NCBI RefSeq assembly: GCF_014648095.1
Contig: NZ_BMQL01000014.1
Location: forward strand, 39,376 to 103,375
DNA from: Deinococcus ruber
GTDB lineage: Bacteria > Deinococcota > Deinococci > Deinococcales > Deinococcaceae
Reading direction: 5' to 3'
DNA length: 64,000 bases
Shown here: positions 47,698 to 57,435 of the stretch, one piece after another
How positions within the stretch are numbered: the first letter of the stretch is position 1
Layout: each line of letters begins with the position of its first letter
Notes under the pieces: model-generated
Databases searched by the model: none
Seen by the model: the letters and a program-made list of their open reading frames with translations, nothing else
Told to the model about the DNA's origin: nothing
Made by a program: the position numbers and the translations under genes

Positions 47698-49266
47698 TCA
47701 GTTACCCAGCGCCTGCACCACACTCCGCGCTCTGGCCCGCGCCAGATTCCAGCTTCGCCAATCGGGAGCGGCCACTCCGAACTGCTCTCGCAGGGCCTGC
47801 CTTGCCTGCCCCAGTGTCGGAGCGGAGGCCTGTGGCATGGACGCATTTGCTGTGGCCGTGGGCGCGGTCAGATGAGCCAGATTCGCCACGATCACGGGGG
47901 CAGCGTCGGCCCCCAGGCTCAGCAGATGATAGAAACTGGCCTGCTGGCCGCGCCCGTCTGTGTCGTCCTGAAGGCTGCGGTTCACGTTCACGCTGGCGAT
48001 CAGGCGGCCCGGATTGACGACGTTCAGGCCCGCGATCAGGGTCAGGCCGGTGATCAGCGAAAAATAGGCGAAGCGTTCAAGCTTGCCCTGCCAGCCCAGC
48101 ACCGCGAAGGCCAGCAGCGACAGCGTGACCCAGCCGAGAAAGACCGCGCCCAGCACACGAATTTCGCTGAGGCCATACGCCTGGACATACGCGCTGAGCT
48201 TGACGTACGCGCTGACGATCAGCAGCGAGAGGGGCAGCAGCACGGCGGCACTGATGGCGCGGTAGGGCAGGCCCAGCCGCAGTTCACGCCGCAGCAGGGC
48301 GTGGGCCAGCAGCAGCAGGACCAGCGTCAGGGCCGCCACCGCCGACAGCTCACCGAAGCCGCGCCGCACCGACTCGGCGTAGGTCAGGCCCGCGTTCAGG
48401 CCGCTTCCGAAGAAAGTGCTGGCCTGCAAGCCCAGATACGCGCAGAACAGCACGCTGAGGCTGAGCAGCGGCATTCCGAGTTCGATCAGGCCGAGCTGCG
48501 GGCCGCCTGAAAACGTGACTTCCGGCATCGGGCGGCGGGCCAGCAGGGCGGCGTATACCGGGCCGCCCAGCAGAAAGAGCCAGCCCAGCAGTTGCAGCAG
48601 CGTGAGCGGCAGTTCGCCCAGATTCCACGTCAGCAGGCTGGAGAGCAGCTTGCCGAAGCGGGCATCTGCCGAGCCGAGCAGCGTTCCGAAGATCAGCAGG
48701 ACGGGAACGGTGAACAGCACACCGACCAGCACGCGCCCGCCGTGTTGCCGCTGCGCCGCCCCGCCCCGCAGGAGGTGCCAGGGAAAGCGTCCCAGCGAGG
48801 TCGGAAAGCCCGAAACACCGCGCCCCGCGCTGAAGAACCCGGCCAGCAGCACGCCGCCCACACTCAGGCGGGCAAGGCCTGGAAACCGCAGAAACGCCGT
48901 GCCCAGCCCGAAAGCCGTCAGTGCGCCGAGTACATTCAGCCCGTTCATCAGGTCGCCGCCTCGCACCGCCAGTCCCAGCGCACATGCCAGCCCCAGCCCC
49001 AGCACCGCCAGGGCAGCGGGGTGCGCTCTGCTGTGGCGCACCCGCAGCACGCCCAGCAGCGAGGCGACCAGGGCCACGCCCAGCAGCAGGAAATTCAGGC
49101 CGGGAGCCGCGCCAGCACTGCGCGTCAGGGCCAGTGCCAGCAGCGCCAGCGCCCCCGTGACCAGCAGCGGAACGGCGTCGCGGGGCGGGGGCGGCGCAGC
49201 GGGCTTTGCAGGCGCGAACACGGACTCGGGCGGCGGACTCGGCTGGAACGCGTCGGGTTCAGTCAT
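47698..49266 (-). CDS. DUF4173-family multi-pass membrane protein
   Basis: 522 residues. A Pro-rich N-terminus (~1-32) is followed by about twelve hydrophobic helices between residues 34 and 430, and a soluble tail. DUF4173 features include GFPTSLGRFPW, LLRGGAAQRQHGG, TLLGSADARFGKLL and VNRSLQDDTDGRGQQASFYHLLSLGADAAP near the C-terminus (cut here into shorter runs: VNRSLQDD, QQASFYHLLSLGADA). Function unknown. TATGCT lies 9 nt before the ATG at 49266. It is divergent from the four-gene cassette. Confidence 0.85.
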   Translation of the reverse strand: MTEPDAFQPSPPPESVFAPAKPAAPPPPRDAVPLLVTGALALLALALTRSAGAAPGLNFLLLGVALVASLLGVLRVRHSRAHPAALAVLGLGLACALGLAVRGGDLMNGLNVLGALTAFGLGTAFLRFPGLARLSVGGVLLAGFFSAGRGVSGFPTSLGRFPWHLLRGGAAQRQHGGRVLVGVLFTVPVLLIFGTLLGSADARFGKLLSSLLTWNLGELPLTLLQLLGWLFLLGGPVYAALLARRPMPEVTFSGGPQLGLIELGMPLLSLSVLFCAYLGLQASTFFGSGLNAGLTYAESVRRGFGELSAVAALTLVLLLLAHALLRRELRLGLPYRAISAAVLLPLSLLIVSAYVKLSAYVQAYGLSEIRVLGAVFLGWVTLSLLAFAVLGWQGKLERFAYFSLITGLTLIAGLNVVNPGRLIASVNVNRSLQDDTDGRGQQASFYHLLSLGADAAPVIVANLAHLTAPTATANASMPQASAPTLGQARQALREQFGVAAPDWRSWNLARARARSVVQALGN

Positions 49267-49377
49267 GGCCCTTTCAGCATAAAGAGCTTTGGTGTGATGA
49301 GTATGATGTGTAAGATACTCACAAGAGTATGAAGCGTTGAGGAAGCTCTTCCCCACCCGACCGTCTATCCTGACGAC

Positions 49378-50331
49378 ATGCGGATTCTGGTGACAGGGGC
49401 CACCGGCTTTCTCGGCGGCGCGGCGGCGCGTGCCCTGGCGCGTTCGGGCCATGCTGTCACCGGCACTGGGCGCGATCCCCAGCAGGGCGCAGCGCTGGAA
49501 CAAGCGGGCATGCGCTTTCTGAGGGCCGATCTGAAAGACGATCCTGCCCCGCTGCTGCAAAACATCGACGCGGTGCTGCACTGCGCCGCCCGCTCGACCC
49601 TGTGGGGCCACTGGCGCGACTTCTACACCGACAACGTGACGGTGAGTGCGGCGCTGGCCCGTGCGTGTGCGCTGCGGGGAATTCGCCTCGTTCACATCAG
49701 CACGCCCAGCGTGTACAACGCGGCCAGCCAGACCCGCAACGTGCCGGAATCGCTGCCCATCGGCCCGCGCTTTGACAGTCTGTATGCCCGCAGCAAGTTT
49801 CTGGCCGAGCAGGAGGTGCGCTTTTACGTGCCCGGCGCGGCCATTTTGCGGCCACGCGGCATCTACGGCCCCGGCGATACCAGCATTCTGCCCCGACTGG
49901 CGCGGGCGCTCCGCAGCGGGCGGCTGCCACGCCTGACCCGCCACGAGGTATATACCGAGCTGACACACGTGCAGAACGTCGTTCATGCGGCAAAGCTGGC
50001 GCTGGAGCGGCCCGCAGCGGGCGTGTTCAACATCACCGACGGCGTGAGCGTGCCGATCTGGGCCACCCTCGACCAGCTCGCAGACGTGCTGAAGGTGCCG
50101 CGCCCCACGCGCTTCGTTCCGGCGGCAGTGGTGGAACAGGCCGCCCGCCTGCTGGAACTCGCGTACCGCCTCGCGCCCGGCGCACCCGAACCGCCCATCA
50201 CGGCCAGCGGCGTGCGGCTGCTGACCCGCCCCATGACGCTCGACCTGACCCGCGCCCGTGAGCGGCTGGGCTACGTGCCAGTCATTCACCCAGAAGCCGG
50301 GCTGAACGCCGTGCTGGAAGGGCTGAAATGA
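49378..50331 (+). CDS. NAD-dependent epimerase/dehydratase (3-beta-HSD/OleD-like), cassette gene 1
   Basis: 317 residues. Extended SDR: GATGFLGGAAARALA (GxxGxxG, residues 7-21), SVYNAASQTRNVPES, catalytic YARSK (~137-141) and LRPRGIYGPGDTSILPRLA (~158-176), the pattern of 3-beta-hydroxysteroid/OleD-type dehydrogenases. It probably oxidises or reduces a beta-hydroxy or beta-keto acyl product. Its stop overlaps the next start (ATGA), first in a four-gene coupled run ending with a ketosynthase III. Confidence 0.88.
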   Translation: MRILVTGATGFLGGAAARALARSGHAVTGTGRDPQQGAALEQAGMRFLRADLKDDPAPLLQNIDAVLHCAARSTLWGHWRDFYTDNVTVSAALARACALRGIRLVHISTPSVYNAASQTRNVPESLPIGPRFDSLYARSKFLAEQEVRFYVPGAAILRPRGIYGPGDTSILPRLARALRSGRLPRLTRHEVYTELTHVQNVVHAAKLALERPAAGVFNITDGVSVPIWATLDQLADVLKVPRPTRFVPAAVVEQAARLLELAYRLAPGAPEPPITASGVRLLTRPMTLDLTRARERLGYVPVIHPEAGLNAVLEGLK

Positions 50332-51176
50332 CGGCGGTTCGGGTGGTTCCCCTGAGCGCGGGCGAGTGCCTGAATGTCGCCGCCCTGACCGAACGGGGCG
50401 CGGCGTGGCGGGTGCGGGCGTATCCGGCGGGATTTGCGCTGCTGCTGCACCCCACACACGGCCCGGTGCTGTTCGACACCGGGTATAGCCCGCGAGTCCG
50501 TACCCTGATGCGGCGCTGGCCCGGCATGCTGTACGGCCTGATTACCCCGGTGCGGCTGAAGGCCCATCAGACCGCGCTGGCACGGCTGGCGCGGCTGGGT
50601 ATCCTGGCGAGCGACGTGAAGCACCTGATCGTATCGCACCTGCATGCCGACCACGTGGGAGCGCTGCGCGAGTTTCCGGCGGCGACCTTTCATCTGGATG
50701 CGGGCGCGTATCCGCCCCTGCGCGGCCTGAAGGGAGTGCGGGCCGTGCGCCGCGCCTTCCTGCCAGAGCTGCTCCCGCCCGATTTCGAGGCCAGAAGCCG
50801 TGAACTGGAGTACCGCGCCGCGCCGCCGGAATTTGCCCCCTTCGGGCACGTGGCCGACGTGTTCGGAGACGGCAGCGTGTACGCCCTGCCCGTGCCCGGT
50901 CACGCCCCCGGCATGATCGCCCTGATCGTTCGCACGCACGAAACTGCCGCGCTGGACGGCGACGGTGCGGGCCTGACGCTGCTCGCCAGCGACGCCGCGT
51001 GGTCGGTGCGGGCGCTACGCGAAGGCGGCGAGGTACACCCACTGGCACGGGTGGCCTTCTGGGACGCCGCGCAGGAACAACGCAGCCGCGACGCGCTGAA
51101 ACGCTGGCTGGCCGCCCATCCACAGGCGCGGGTGATCGTCAGTCACGATGTTCCAGAAACGGAGCACCATGCTTGA
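50328..51176 (+). CDS. Metallo-beta-lactamase-fold hydrolase, cassette gene 2
   Basis: 282 residues. Metal motif SHLHADHVGAL (HxHxDH, ~104-114), LFDTGYSP (~49-56), PVPGHAPGMIAL (~188-199), LLASDAAW (~220-227) and VIVSHDVPE (~270-278) form the full MBL ligand set. It resembles the AHL-lactonase/MBL hydrolase group and could open a lactone or thioester produced by its neighbours. It overlaps the preceding gene by 4 nt and the following one by 8 nt. Confidence 0.88.
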   Translation: MTAVRVVPLSAGECLNVAALTERGAAWRVRAYPAGFALLLHPTHGPVLFDTGYSPRVRTLMRRWPGMLYGLITPVRLKAHQTALARLARLGILASDVKHLIVSHLHADHVGALREFPAATFHLDAGAYPPLRGLKGVRAVRRAFLPELLPPDFEARSRELEYRAAPPEFAPFGHVADVFGDGSVYALPVPGHAPGMIALIVRTHETAALDGDGAGLTLLASDAAWSVRALREGGEVHPLARVAFWDAAQEQRSRDALKRWLAAHPQARVIVSHDVPETEHHA

Positions 51177-52500
51177 CCGCCTGACCGTGCTGGCCCACGC
51201 GCTGGGCGAGGGCCGCTGGATGTTCCGCGAGCGGGCGGCGCTGGAGCGGCATCAGGAGCGCCTCGCCGCCGAACATCTGCGCTGGGTGGCGGCCCACAGC
51301 CCGTATACCGCCGAGCGCTTCCAGCAATCAACCCTGAGCGTGGGGCAGTGGCGCGACCTGCCGCCCATTTCCAAACCCGAGATGATGGGAAACTTCGACC
51401 GCCTGAACACCGCTGGCCTGCCCCTGAAGACCGTGCTGGAGGTGGCCCGCCGCGCCGAAGTCACCCGCGATTTCACGCCCACGCTGTCCACCCCCAGCGG
51501 CGAGATGACGGTGGGCCTGTCGAGCGGCACCAGCGGCACCCAAGGCGTCTTTCTGGTCAGCCGGGCCGAGCGCTTGCAGTGGGCGGGCGCGGTGCTCCGC
51601 TGGCTGCTACCCCCGCCCTGGCCTGCCAGCCTGCTGAAGCGGCAGCGCGTGGCCTTCGTGCTGCGGGCCGAGGGGCAGCTTTACCGCAGCGTGTCGGGGT
51701 CGCGGCTCCAGTTTCAGTTTCTGGATCTGCTGCGTCCCGTCCCCGAGCTGGCCGCCGACCTCAGCGCCGCGCACCCGACGCTGCTGGCTGGCCCGCCCAG
51801 CGTGCTGCGTGCCCTGCTGGACGCCGGAGCCGACGCGCACCCGGCGAGGGTGGTGAGCGTGGCCGAGGTGCTGGAAGACGATGACCGCGCCGCGCTGGAG
51901 GCAGGTTTCGGCCCGGTGGTGCAGGTGTATCAGGCCACCGAAGGGCTGCTGGCTCTCCCCTGCCCGCACGGACATCTACACCTGAACGAAGCGCACGTCC
52001 ACTTCGACTTCGAAGCGCTGCCGGGCGGCTACCAGCGCCCCATCATCACCGATCTGCGCCGCCGCGCCCAGCCGATGATCCGCCACCGACTCGACGACGT
52101 GCTGCTGCTGGCCGAGGGGGGCGGCTGCACCTGCGGGCTGGCGTCGCGCCGGATCGAGCGCGTGGTGGGGCGGCAGGACGACGCGCTGAACCTGCCCAGC
52201 AGTGCCGGAACGCGGCTGACCGTCTGGCCGGATTTCGTGCGGGCCGCCATGAACACCGCCGCAGGGCTGCGCGAATACCGCGCCGAACAGACCGACGCCG
52301 CGCACCTTCAGCTTTCGCTGGAACCCGATACCGTCAGCACCCGCACCGCCGCCGCCCGCGAACTCCGGGCCGCGCTGGACAGGCTGGGCGTGGGCGCAGT
52401 CACGCTCTCCTTCAGTCCGCTGCTGGCCGACCCACTGGGTACCAAGCGCCGCCGGGTCCGGCAACGTTGGACACCGAGCCGCCCACATGGAGCAGACTGA
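51169..52500 (+). CDS. F390-synthetase-related (PaaK-like) adenylate-forming enzyme, cassette gene 3
   Basis: 443 residues from the ATG at 51169 (GGAG 4 nt upstream). PaaK/F390-synthetase-like AMP-binding domain: nucleotide loop GLSSGTSGTQG (~113-123), VVQVYQATEGLLALPC (~248-263), ITDLRRRAQPMIRHRLDD (~291-308) and a CTCG motif (~318-321), with RIERVVGRQDD (~325-335). It should activate a carboxylic acid as acyl-AMP. No CoA-transfer certainty; the known F390 synthetase adenylates a different type of group. It overlaps the MBL gene by 8 nt and is followed by the KAS III gene after 3 nt. Confidence 0.86.
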   Translation: MLDRLTVLAHALGEGRWMFRERAALERHQERLAAEHLRWVAAHSPYTAERFQQSTLSVGQWRDLPPISKPEMMGNFDRLNTAGLPLKTVLEVARRAEVTRDFTPTLSTPSGEMTVGLSSGTSGTQGVFLVSRAERLQWAGAVLRWLLPPPWPASLLKRQRVAFVLRAEGQLYRSVSGSRLQFQFLDLLRPVPELAADLSAAHPTLLAGPPSVLRALLDAGADAHPARVVSVAEVLEDDDRAALEAGFGPVVQVYQATEGLLALPCPHGHLHLNEAHVHFDFEALPGGYQRPIITDLRRRAQPMIRHRLDDVLLLAEGGGCTCGLASRRIERVVGRQDDALNLPSSAGTRLTVWPDFVRAAMNTAAGLREYRAEQTDAAHLQLSLEPDTVSTRTAAARELRAALDRLGVGAVTLSFSPLLADPLGTKRRRVRQRWTPSRPHGAD

Positions 52501-52503
52501 ACT

Positions 52504-53496
52504 ATGACGTTTTCCCCGCTGGCGTTTCGGCTGCTTTCTACGGCCCAGGCCCTGCCCCGCCGGGTGGTGCCGACGGCAGAGGTGGCCGCACTCTGCGGCG
52601 TGCCTGCCGACCTCGCCGCCGCGCGTTCGGGCGTGCAGGAACGGCGCTGGCTGTCGGGGGAGGAAACCGCGCTGACGCTGGGCGCTCAGGCCGCCCGCGA
52701 CGCCCTGCACGCCGCGCATCTCGAACCGCAGCAGATCGACGTGCTGCTGAACGCCAGCGGCACCCAGCTTCAGCCGATTCCCGACGGCGCGGCGCTGCTG
52801 GCCCGCGAACTCGGCTGGAGCGGAAACGCGGCCTACAGTCTGCACGGCACCTGCCTGAGTTTCCTGCTGGCGCTGCATCATGCCGCCCTGCTGATCGGGG
52901 CGGGGCAGGCGCGGCACGTGCTGATCGTCAGCAGCGAGGCGGGCAGCCTGGGCCTGAATTTCGCCCACGCCGAGAGCAGTCTGCTGATCGGAGACGGCGC
53001 GGCGGCGGTGGTGCTGGGGCCAGCCGAGCGGCCCGGCCAGGGGCTGCACGCCGCCCGCTTCGAAACCTACCCGGAAGGCGCAGACCACACCCGCATCCGC
53101 GCCGGGGGCAGCCTGCTGAACAACCGCTCGCCGCAGATTCAGGACGACGATTACCTGTTCGAGATGCAGGGGCTGGGCGTGCTGAAACTGGCGAGCCGGG
53201 TGGTGCCGGGCTTTCTGGAGCGCCTGCGACCCGGCCTAAGCAGCGGCCTTCCGGGTATCGGGCGCGTCGTGCCGCACCAGGCCAGCGCGGCGGGTCTGGC
53301 CCTGATGCGGCGCTACGGCTGGCCCGAAGACCGCGTGGAAGTGACGCTGCCACACCTGGGCAACGTGATCGCCGCCAGCGTCCCGCTCACGCTGCATCAG
53401 GCGAGCACACAGGGCCGCGCCGAGGAAGGCGAAACCCTGCTGCTAGTGGGCACGGGCGCAGGACTGACAGCGGGCGGACTGATCTGGCAGCTGTAA
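52504..53496 (+). CDS. 3-oxoacyl-ACP synthase III-like ketosynthase, cassette gene 4
   Basis: 330 residues. Thiolase fold with Cys in SLHGTCLSFLLAL (~119), His in VVPHQASAAGL (~259) and Asn in LPHLGNVIAASVPL (~289), the KAS III triad. It is clearly diverged from the fabH product at 32716-33747: the Cys context is HGTCLSFL rather than VACSGFVY, and GIRERHL is GVQERRW. It probably condenses two acyl units or an acyl with a special starter. Last gene of the cassette; it converges with map after 4 bp. Confidence 0.9.
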   Translation: MTFSPLAFRLLSTAQALPRRVVPTAEVAALCGVPADLAAARSGVQERRWLSGEETALTLGAQAARDALHAAHLEPQQIDVLLNASGTQLQPIPDGAALLARELGWSGNAAYSLHGTCLSFLLALHHAALLIGAGQARHVLIVSSEAGSLGLNFAHAESSLLIGDGAAAVVLGPAERPGQGLHAARFETYPEGADHTRIRAGGSLLNNRSPQIQDDDYLFEMQGLGVLKLASRVVPGFLERLRPGLSSGLPGIGRVVPHQASAAGLALMRRYGWPEDRVEVTLPHLGNVIAASVPLTLHQASTQGRAEEGETLLLVGTGAGLTAGGLIWQL

Positions 53497-53500
53497 GAAC

Positions 53501-54244
53501 TCAGGCCGTCAGAATCACCGGGCTGTTCCTGGTAATCATGATGGTGTGCTCGAAGTGGGCTGCCAGACCGCCGTCTGTGGTACTCAGCGTCCAGCCGTCG
53601 CGCAGCGTCCTGACGCGGTGTGAGCGCCCGGTCGATACCATCGGTTCGACGGCGATGACCAGCCCTTCGTGCAGCTTGCGGCTGTCTTTGGCGCGGTAAT
53701 AGTTGGGCACATTGGGTTCCTCGTGGATGGCGCGGCCCACGCCATGCCCGAACAGTTCGCGCAGCACCGTGAAGCCGCGCCGCCTGACCTCGCGTTCGAC
53801 CGCCTCTCCAATCGCGTGAACAGGCTGTCCGGCCCTGGCCTCCTTCATGCCCGCGTGGAAGGCCACCTCGGCGCATTCGATCAGGCGCATGACCACGGGC
53901 GACGCCGGAGGAACCGCCACCGTCACCGCCGCGTCGGCAATGTAGCCGTCGACAAAGGGCGTGACATCGATGCTCACCACGTCACCGGCAGCCAGGGGGC
54001 GCTGGGTCGGAAGGCCATGCACGATGTCGTCGTTCACGCTGATGAAGACGTTGACGGGCGCGTTATACGTCATGCGGGGCGCAGATTCGGCTCCGTACTG
54101 CCCGAAGACCGTGCCCGCGAGGGCGTCGAGTGCGGCAGGGGTCACGCCCGGACGGATGGCCGCCTTCAGGGTACGGAGCGTCTCGGCAACCACGTGTCCT
54201 GCTCGCTGCATCCCCTTCAGGTCGGCCTCGGTATTGATGGTCAT
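53501..54244 (-). CDS. map: Methionine aminopeptidase
   Basis: 247 residues, type Ia. Metal ligands and substrate His are in place: DDIVHGLP (~72-79), [17 protein letters not shown] (~91-107), [19 protein letters not shown] (~165-183), VIAVEPMV (~197-204) and [10 protein letters not shown] (~228-237). It removes the initiator Met from nascent proteins. TACAGT followed by GAGGT lies right before the ATG, so it may use either a Shine-Dalgarno sequence or a leaderless start. Confidence 0.97.
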   Translation of the reverse strand: MTINTEADLKGMQRAGHVVAETLRTLKAAIRPGVTPAALDALAGTVFGQYGAESAPRMTYNAPVNVFISVNDDIVHGLPTQRPLAAGDVVSIDVTPFVDGYIADAAVTVAVPPASPVVMRLIECAEVAFHAGMKEARAGQPVHAIGEAVEREVRRRGFTVLRELFGHGVGRAIHEEPNVPNYYRAKDSRKLHEGLVIAVEPMVSTGRSHRVRTLRDGWTLSTTDGGLAAHFEHTIMITRNSPVILTA

Positions 54245-54438
54245 ACCTCACTGTAATGCAGTTCTCGGAAACCGGGAATAGAAGCCGGACAGCAGAAACC
54301 GCCTTCTGGACGGCTTTCCCCACCTGTCGGTCGGGGGCCGCCTCCTTGCAGTCCTTCAGAGATCGGCACGGTTCAGGAACGCCCTGACCAGCGAGGCCGC
54401 GTTCAGAACTGGCAGGCCGACTGGATTTACACTCAGGT
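54245..54438. other. Intergenic region between map and the DUF1572 gene
   Basis: 194 bases with divergent promoters. TACACT at 54428-54433 serves the plus-strand gene. No gene, repeat or strong hairpin is seen. Confidence 0.4.
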
Positions 54439-54999
54439 ATGCAGGGAAATGAACTGGGCGAACTGTACCTGTCAGATCTGCGAACCCGTCTGCGCGGCGT
54501 CAAGGCGCTGGGCGAAGGTGCCCTGAAGCAGCTGCACGAGCCGGAGTGGCACGCGGTTCTGTCGGCTGGGGGCAACTCTGCCGCCGTTACCGTGCAGCAC
54601 CTGAGCGGCAACATGCACTCGCGCTGGGGCGCACTTCAGCATGGCTACCGCGCAGGGCAGGACGGCGAGCAGGCCACGCGCAACCGCGACGCCGAATTCG
54701 AGGAGGGCCAGCAGACGGGCGCACAGCTGTGGGCCATCTGGGAGGCCGGGTGGACGGTCTTTCTGGAGGCCCTTGACGCCCTGACCTCCGCCGACCTGAC
54801 CCGCACCCTCCGCATCCGGGGCGAGACACATACCGTGCTGGAAGCCCTTCAGCGGCAGGTGGCGCACTACAGCGGCCACGTCTATCAGCTGGTTTTTCTG
54901 GTCAAGACCCTGCGCGGCCCCGACTGGCACACCCTCTCGATTGCACGCGGGCAGTCGGCGGCCTTCAATGCGGCCATGCACAAACAACAGCAGCCCTGA
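54439..54999 (+). CDS. DUF1572 (DinB-like) protein
   Basis: 186 residues. QHLSGNMHSRWG (~53-64, His of the metal site), ALQRQVAHYSGHVYQLVFLVK (~135-155, with the HxxxH pair) and RGPDWHTLSIARGQS (~158-172) are the DUF1572 signature. The family has the DinB four-helix, three-His fold; related enzymes are metal-dependent thiol transferases, but this one is uncharacterised. TACACT lies 5 nt before the ATG. It is unrelated in context to the DinB-like gene in the fab operon. Confidence 0.88.
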   Translation: MQGNELGELYLSDLRTRLRGVKALGEGALKQLHEPEWHAVLSAGGNSAAVTVQHLSGNMHSRWGALQHGYRAGQDGEQATRNRDAEFEEGQQTGAQLWAIWEAGWTVFLEALDALTSADLTRTLRIRGETHTVLEALQRQVAHYSGHVYQLVFLVKTLRGPDWHTLSIARGQSAAFNAAMHKQQQP

Positions 55000-55044
55000 G
55001 CAGCCTGAGCAGCACAGAAGCAGGCCAGCATTTCCTGTAGGTGC

Positions 55045-55515
55045 TCAGGCTTTCAGCGTTCGGTTGCTCTTGCCGAAGACGCTGCCCGGTTGGGTCTGCT
55101 GAGGCGGATACTGGCCTGAGTGCGCGGTCTGGAACGCCTCCTCCAGCACGTCCACGAGGTCAGCGATCTCCAGCGTGAACACACCTGCCTCGCCCCGGTC
55201 AGCCGCCGCTTTCCACTGCCAGTACCCCGATTCGTCTTCCGGCAGTTCGGCTGCACTTTCTTCCAGCCAGGTCACGCTGCGGCGCAGGGCGGATGCACCG
55301 ATTGGAACGTGGCCAATCTGCTGCGACACTCCACCCGGACTCAGGGGGTTGTTCATCGCCAGACCACCGATGCTGAGATGCACCACCTCCTCGCCGTTCA
55401 GCACCTCTACCTTCAGCACCAGCAGGCGCGACGCCTCTTCCCCGGAGCGGGTGTGGTAGGCCCAGCGCTGACCGGGCACGAAGTTGGCAGGCAGGGTCTC
55501 GGCTGGTGGCGTCAT
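55045..55515 (-). CDS. Conserved hypothetical protein
   Basis: 156 residues, acidic and soluble, with no signal peptide. It begins MTPPAETLPANFVPGQRWAY and contains VEVLNGEEVVHLSIGGLAMNN (shown in part), HVPIGASALRRSVTWLEESAA and a C-terminal helix VDVLEEAFQTAH. The middle part looks like a small beta-barrel followed by helices. TACACT exactly 6 nt before the ATG at 55515 fixes the start and implies a leaderless mRNA. I do not recognise the family. Confidence 0.75.
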   Translation of the reverse strand: MTPPAETLPANFVPGQRWAYHTRSGEEASRLLVLKVEVLNGEEVVHLSIGGLAMNNPLSPGGVSQQIGHVPIGASALRRSVTWLEESAAELPEDESGYWQWKAAADRGEAGVFTLEIADLVDVLEEAFQTAHSGQYPPQQTQPGSVFGKSNRTLKA

Positions 55516-55592
55516 GTTCCAAGTGTAGAAAAATGCGGCGCTGATACAGACAGCCAAACGGCTGAGTGCGGGTCGGCAGGGTAGCGTATGGC

Positions 55593-56922
<1,330 letters not shown>

Positions 56923-56945
<23 letters not shown>

Positions 56946-57348
56946 GCCAGAACCGAAGCCGAGTTCCAGACAACACAGTATTCCGGCGTGGCTGTGGGCG
57001 CTCCGAGTCCTGGCATTCCTGACCACCGCGCTCGCTGCCGCGTTGCCGATCATCGCCGCGTTCTGGCTGGTGGTGTTTCTCGCATCTGTCGCCGCCTTCT
57101 TCCTGTATGTCATCACCTTCGGCGGCGTTCACTTCGACCTCGACCACATCAGCACGTTGGTCGCCCGCTCAGCCGGGCTGATCTTCGTGCTGTATCTGCT
57201 TGCGCTGTTCCCGCTCGCCGCCCTGCTGCTGAAAGCGAGCGCGAAAGTGGCGGCCTGGACGTTGGGTATTAGCAGCGCCCTGATCCTGGGCGCGTGGCTG
57301 CTCGACCCCGAAATTCTGTCGCTGTTCGGCTCGTTCTTCGCGTTCTGA
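56923..57348 (+). CDS. Small membrane protein overlapping the aroA 3' end
   Basis: 141 residues. The first ~25 residues are polar and Pro/Arg-rich, followed by four hydrophobic segments (ALRVLAFLTTALAAALPIIAA, FWLVVFLASVAAFFLYVITF, LIFVLYLLALFPLAALLL, TLGISSALILGAWLL). It starts at an ATG 23 nt inside the end of aroA in a different frame; whether the true start is further down (codons for AWLWALRV) is uncertain. Function unknown. Confidence 0.6.
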
Positions 57349-57435
57349 GCTGCGAAAAGGGGGCGGGCAGGGTTCATTGACCCCGTGTTTAGCGACTCTG
57401 CCGCGCCCTCTCACGGCGGCGTGGTTGCATGAACT

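Noticed and set aside
47698..50457. 919-codon minus-strand frame extending the DUF4173 gene upstream
   Set aside because: The upstream part is antisense to the cassette dehydratase and lacks membrane character; the start at 49266 with TATGCT upstream is adequate.
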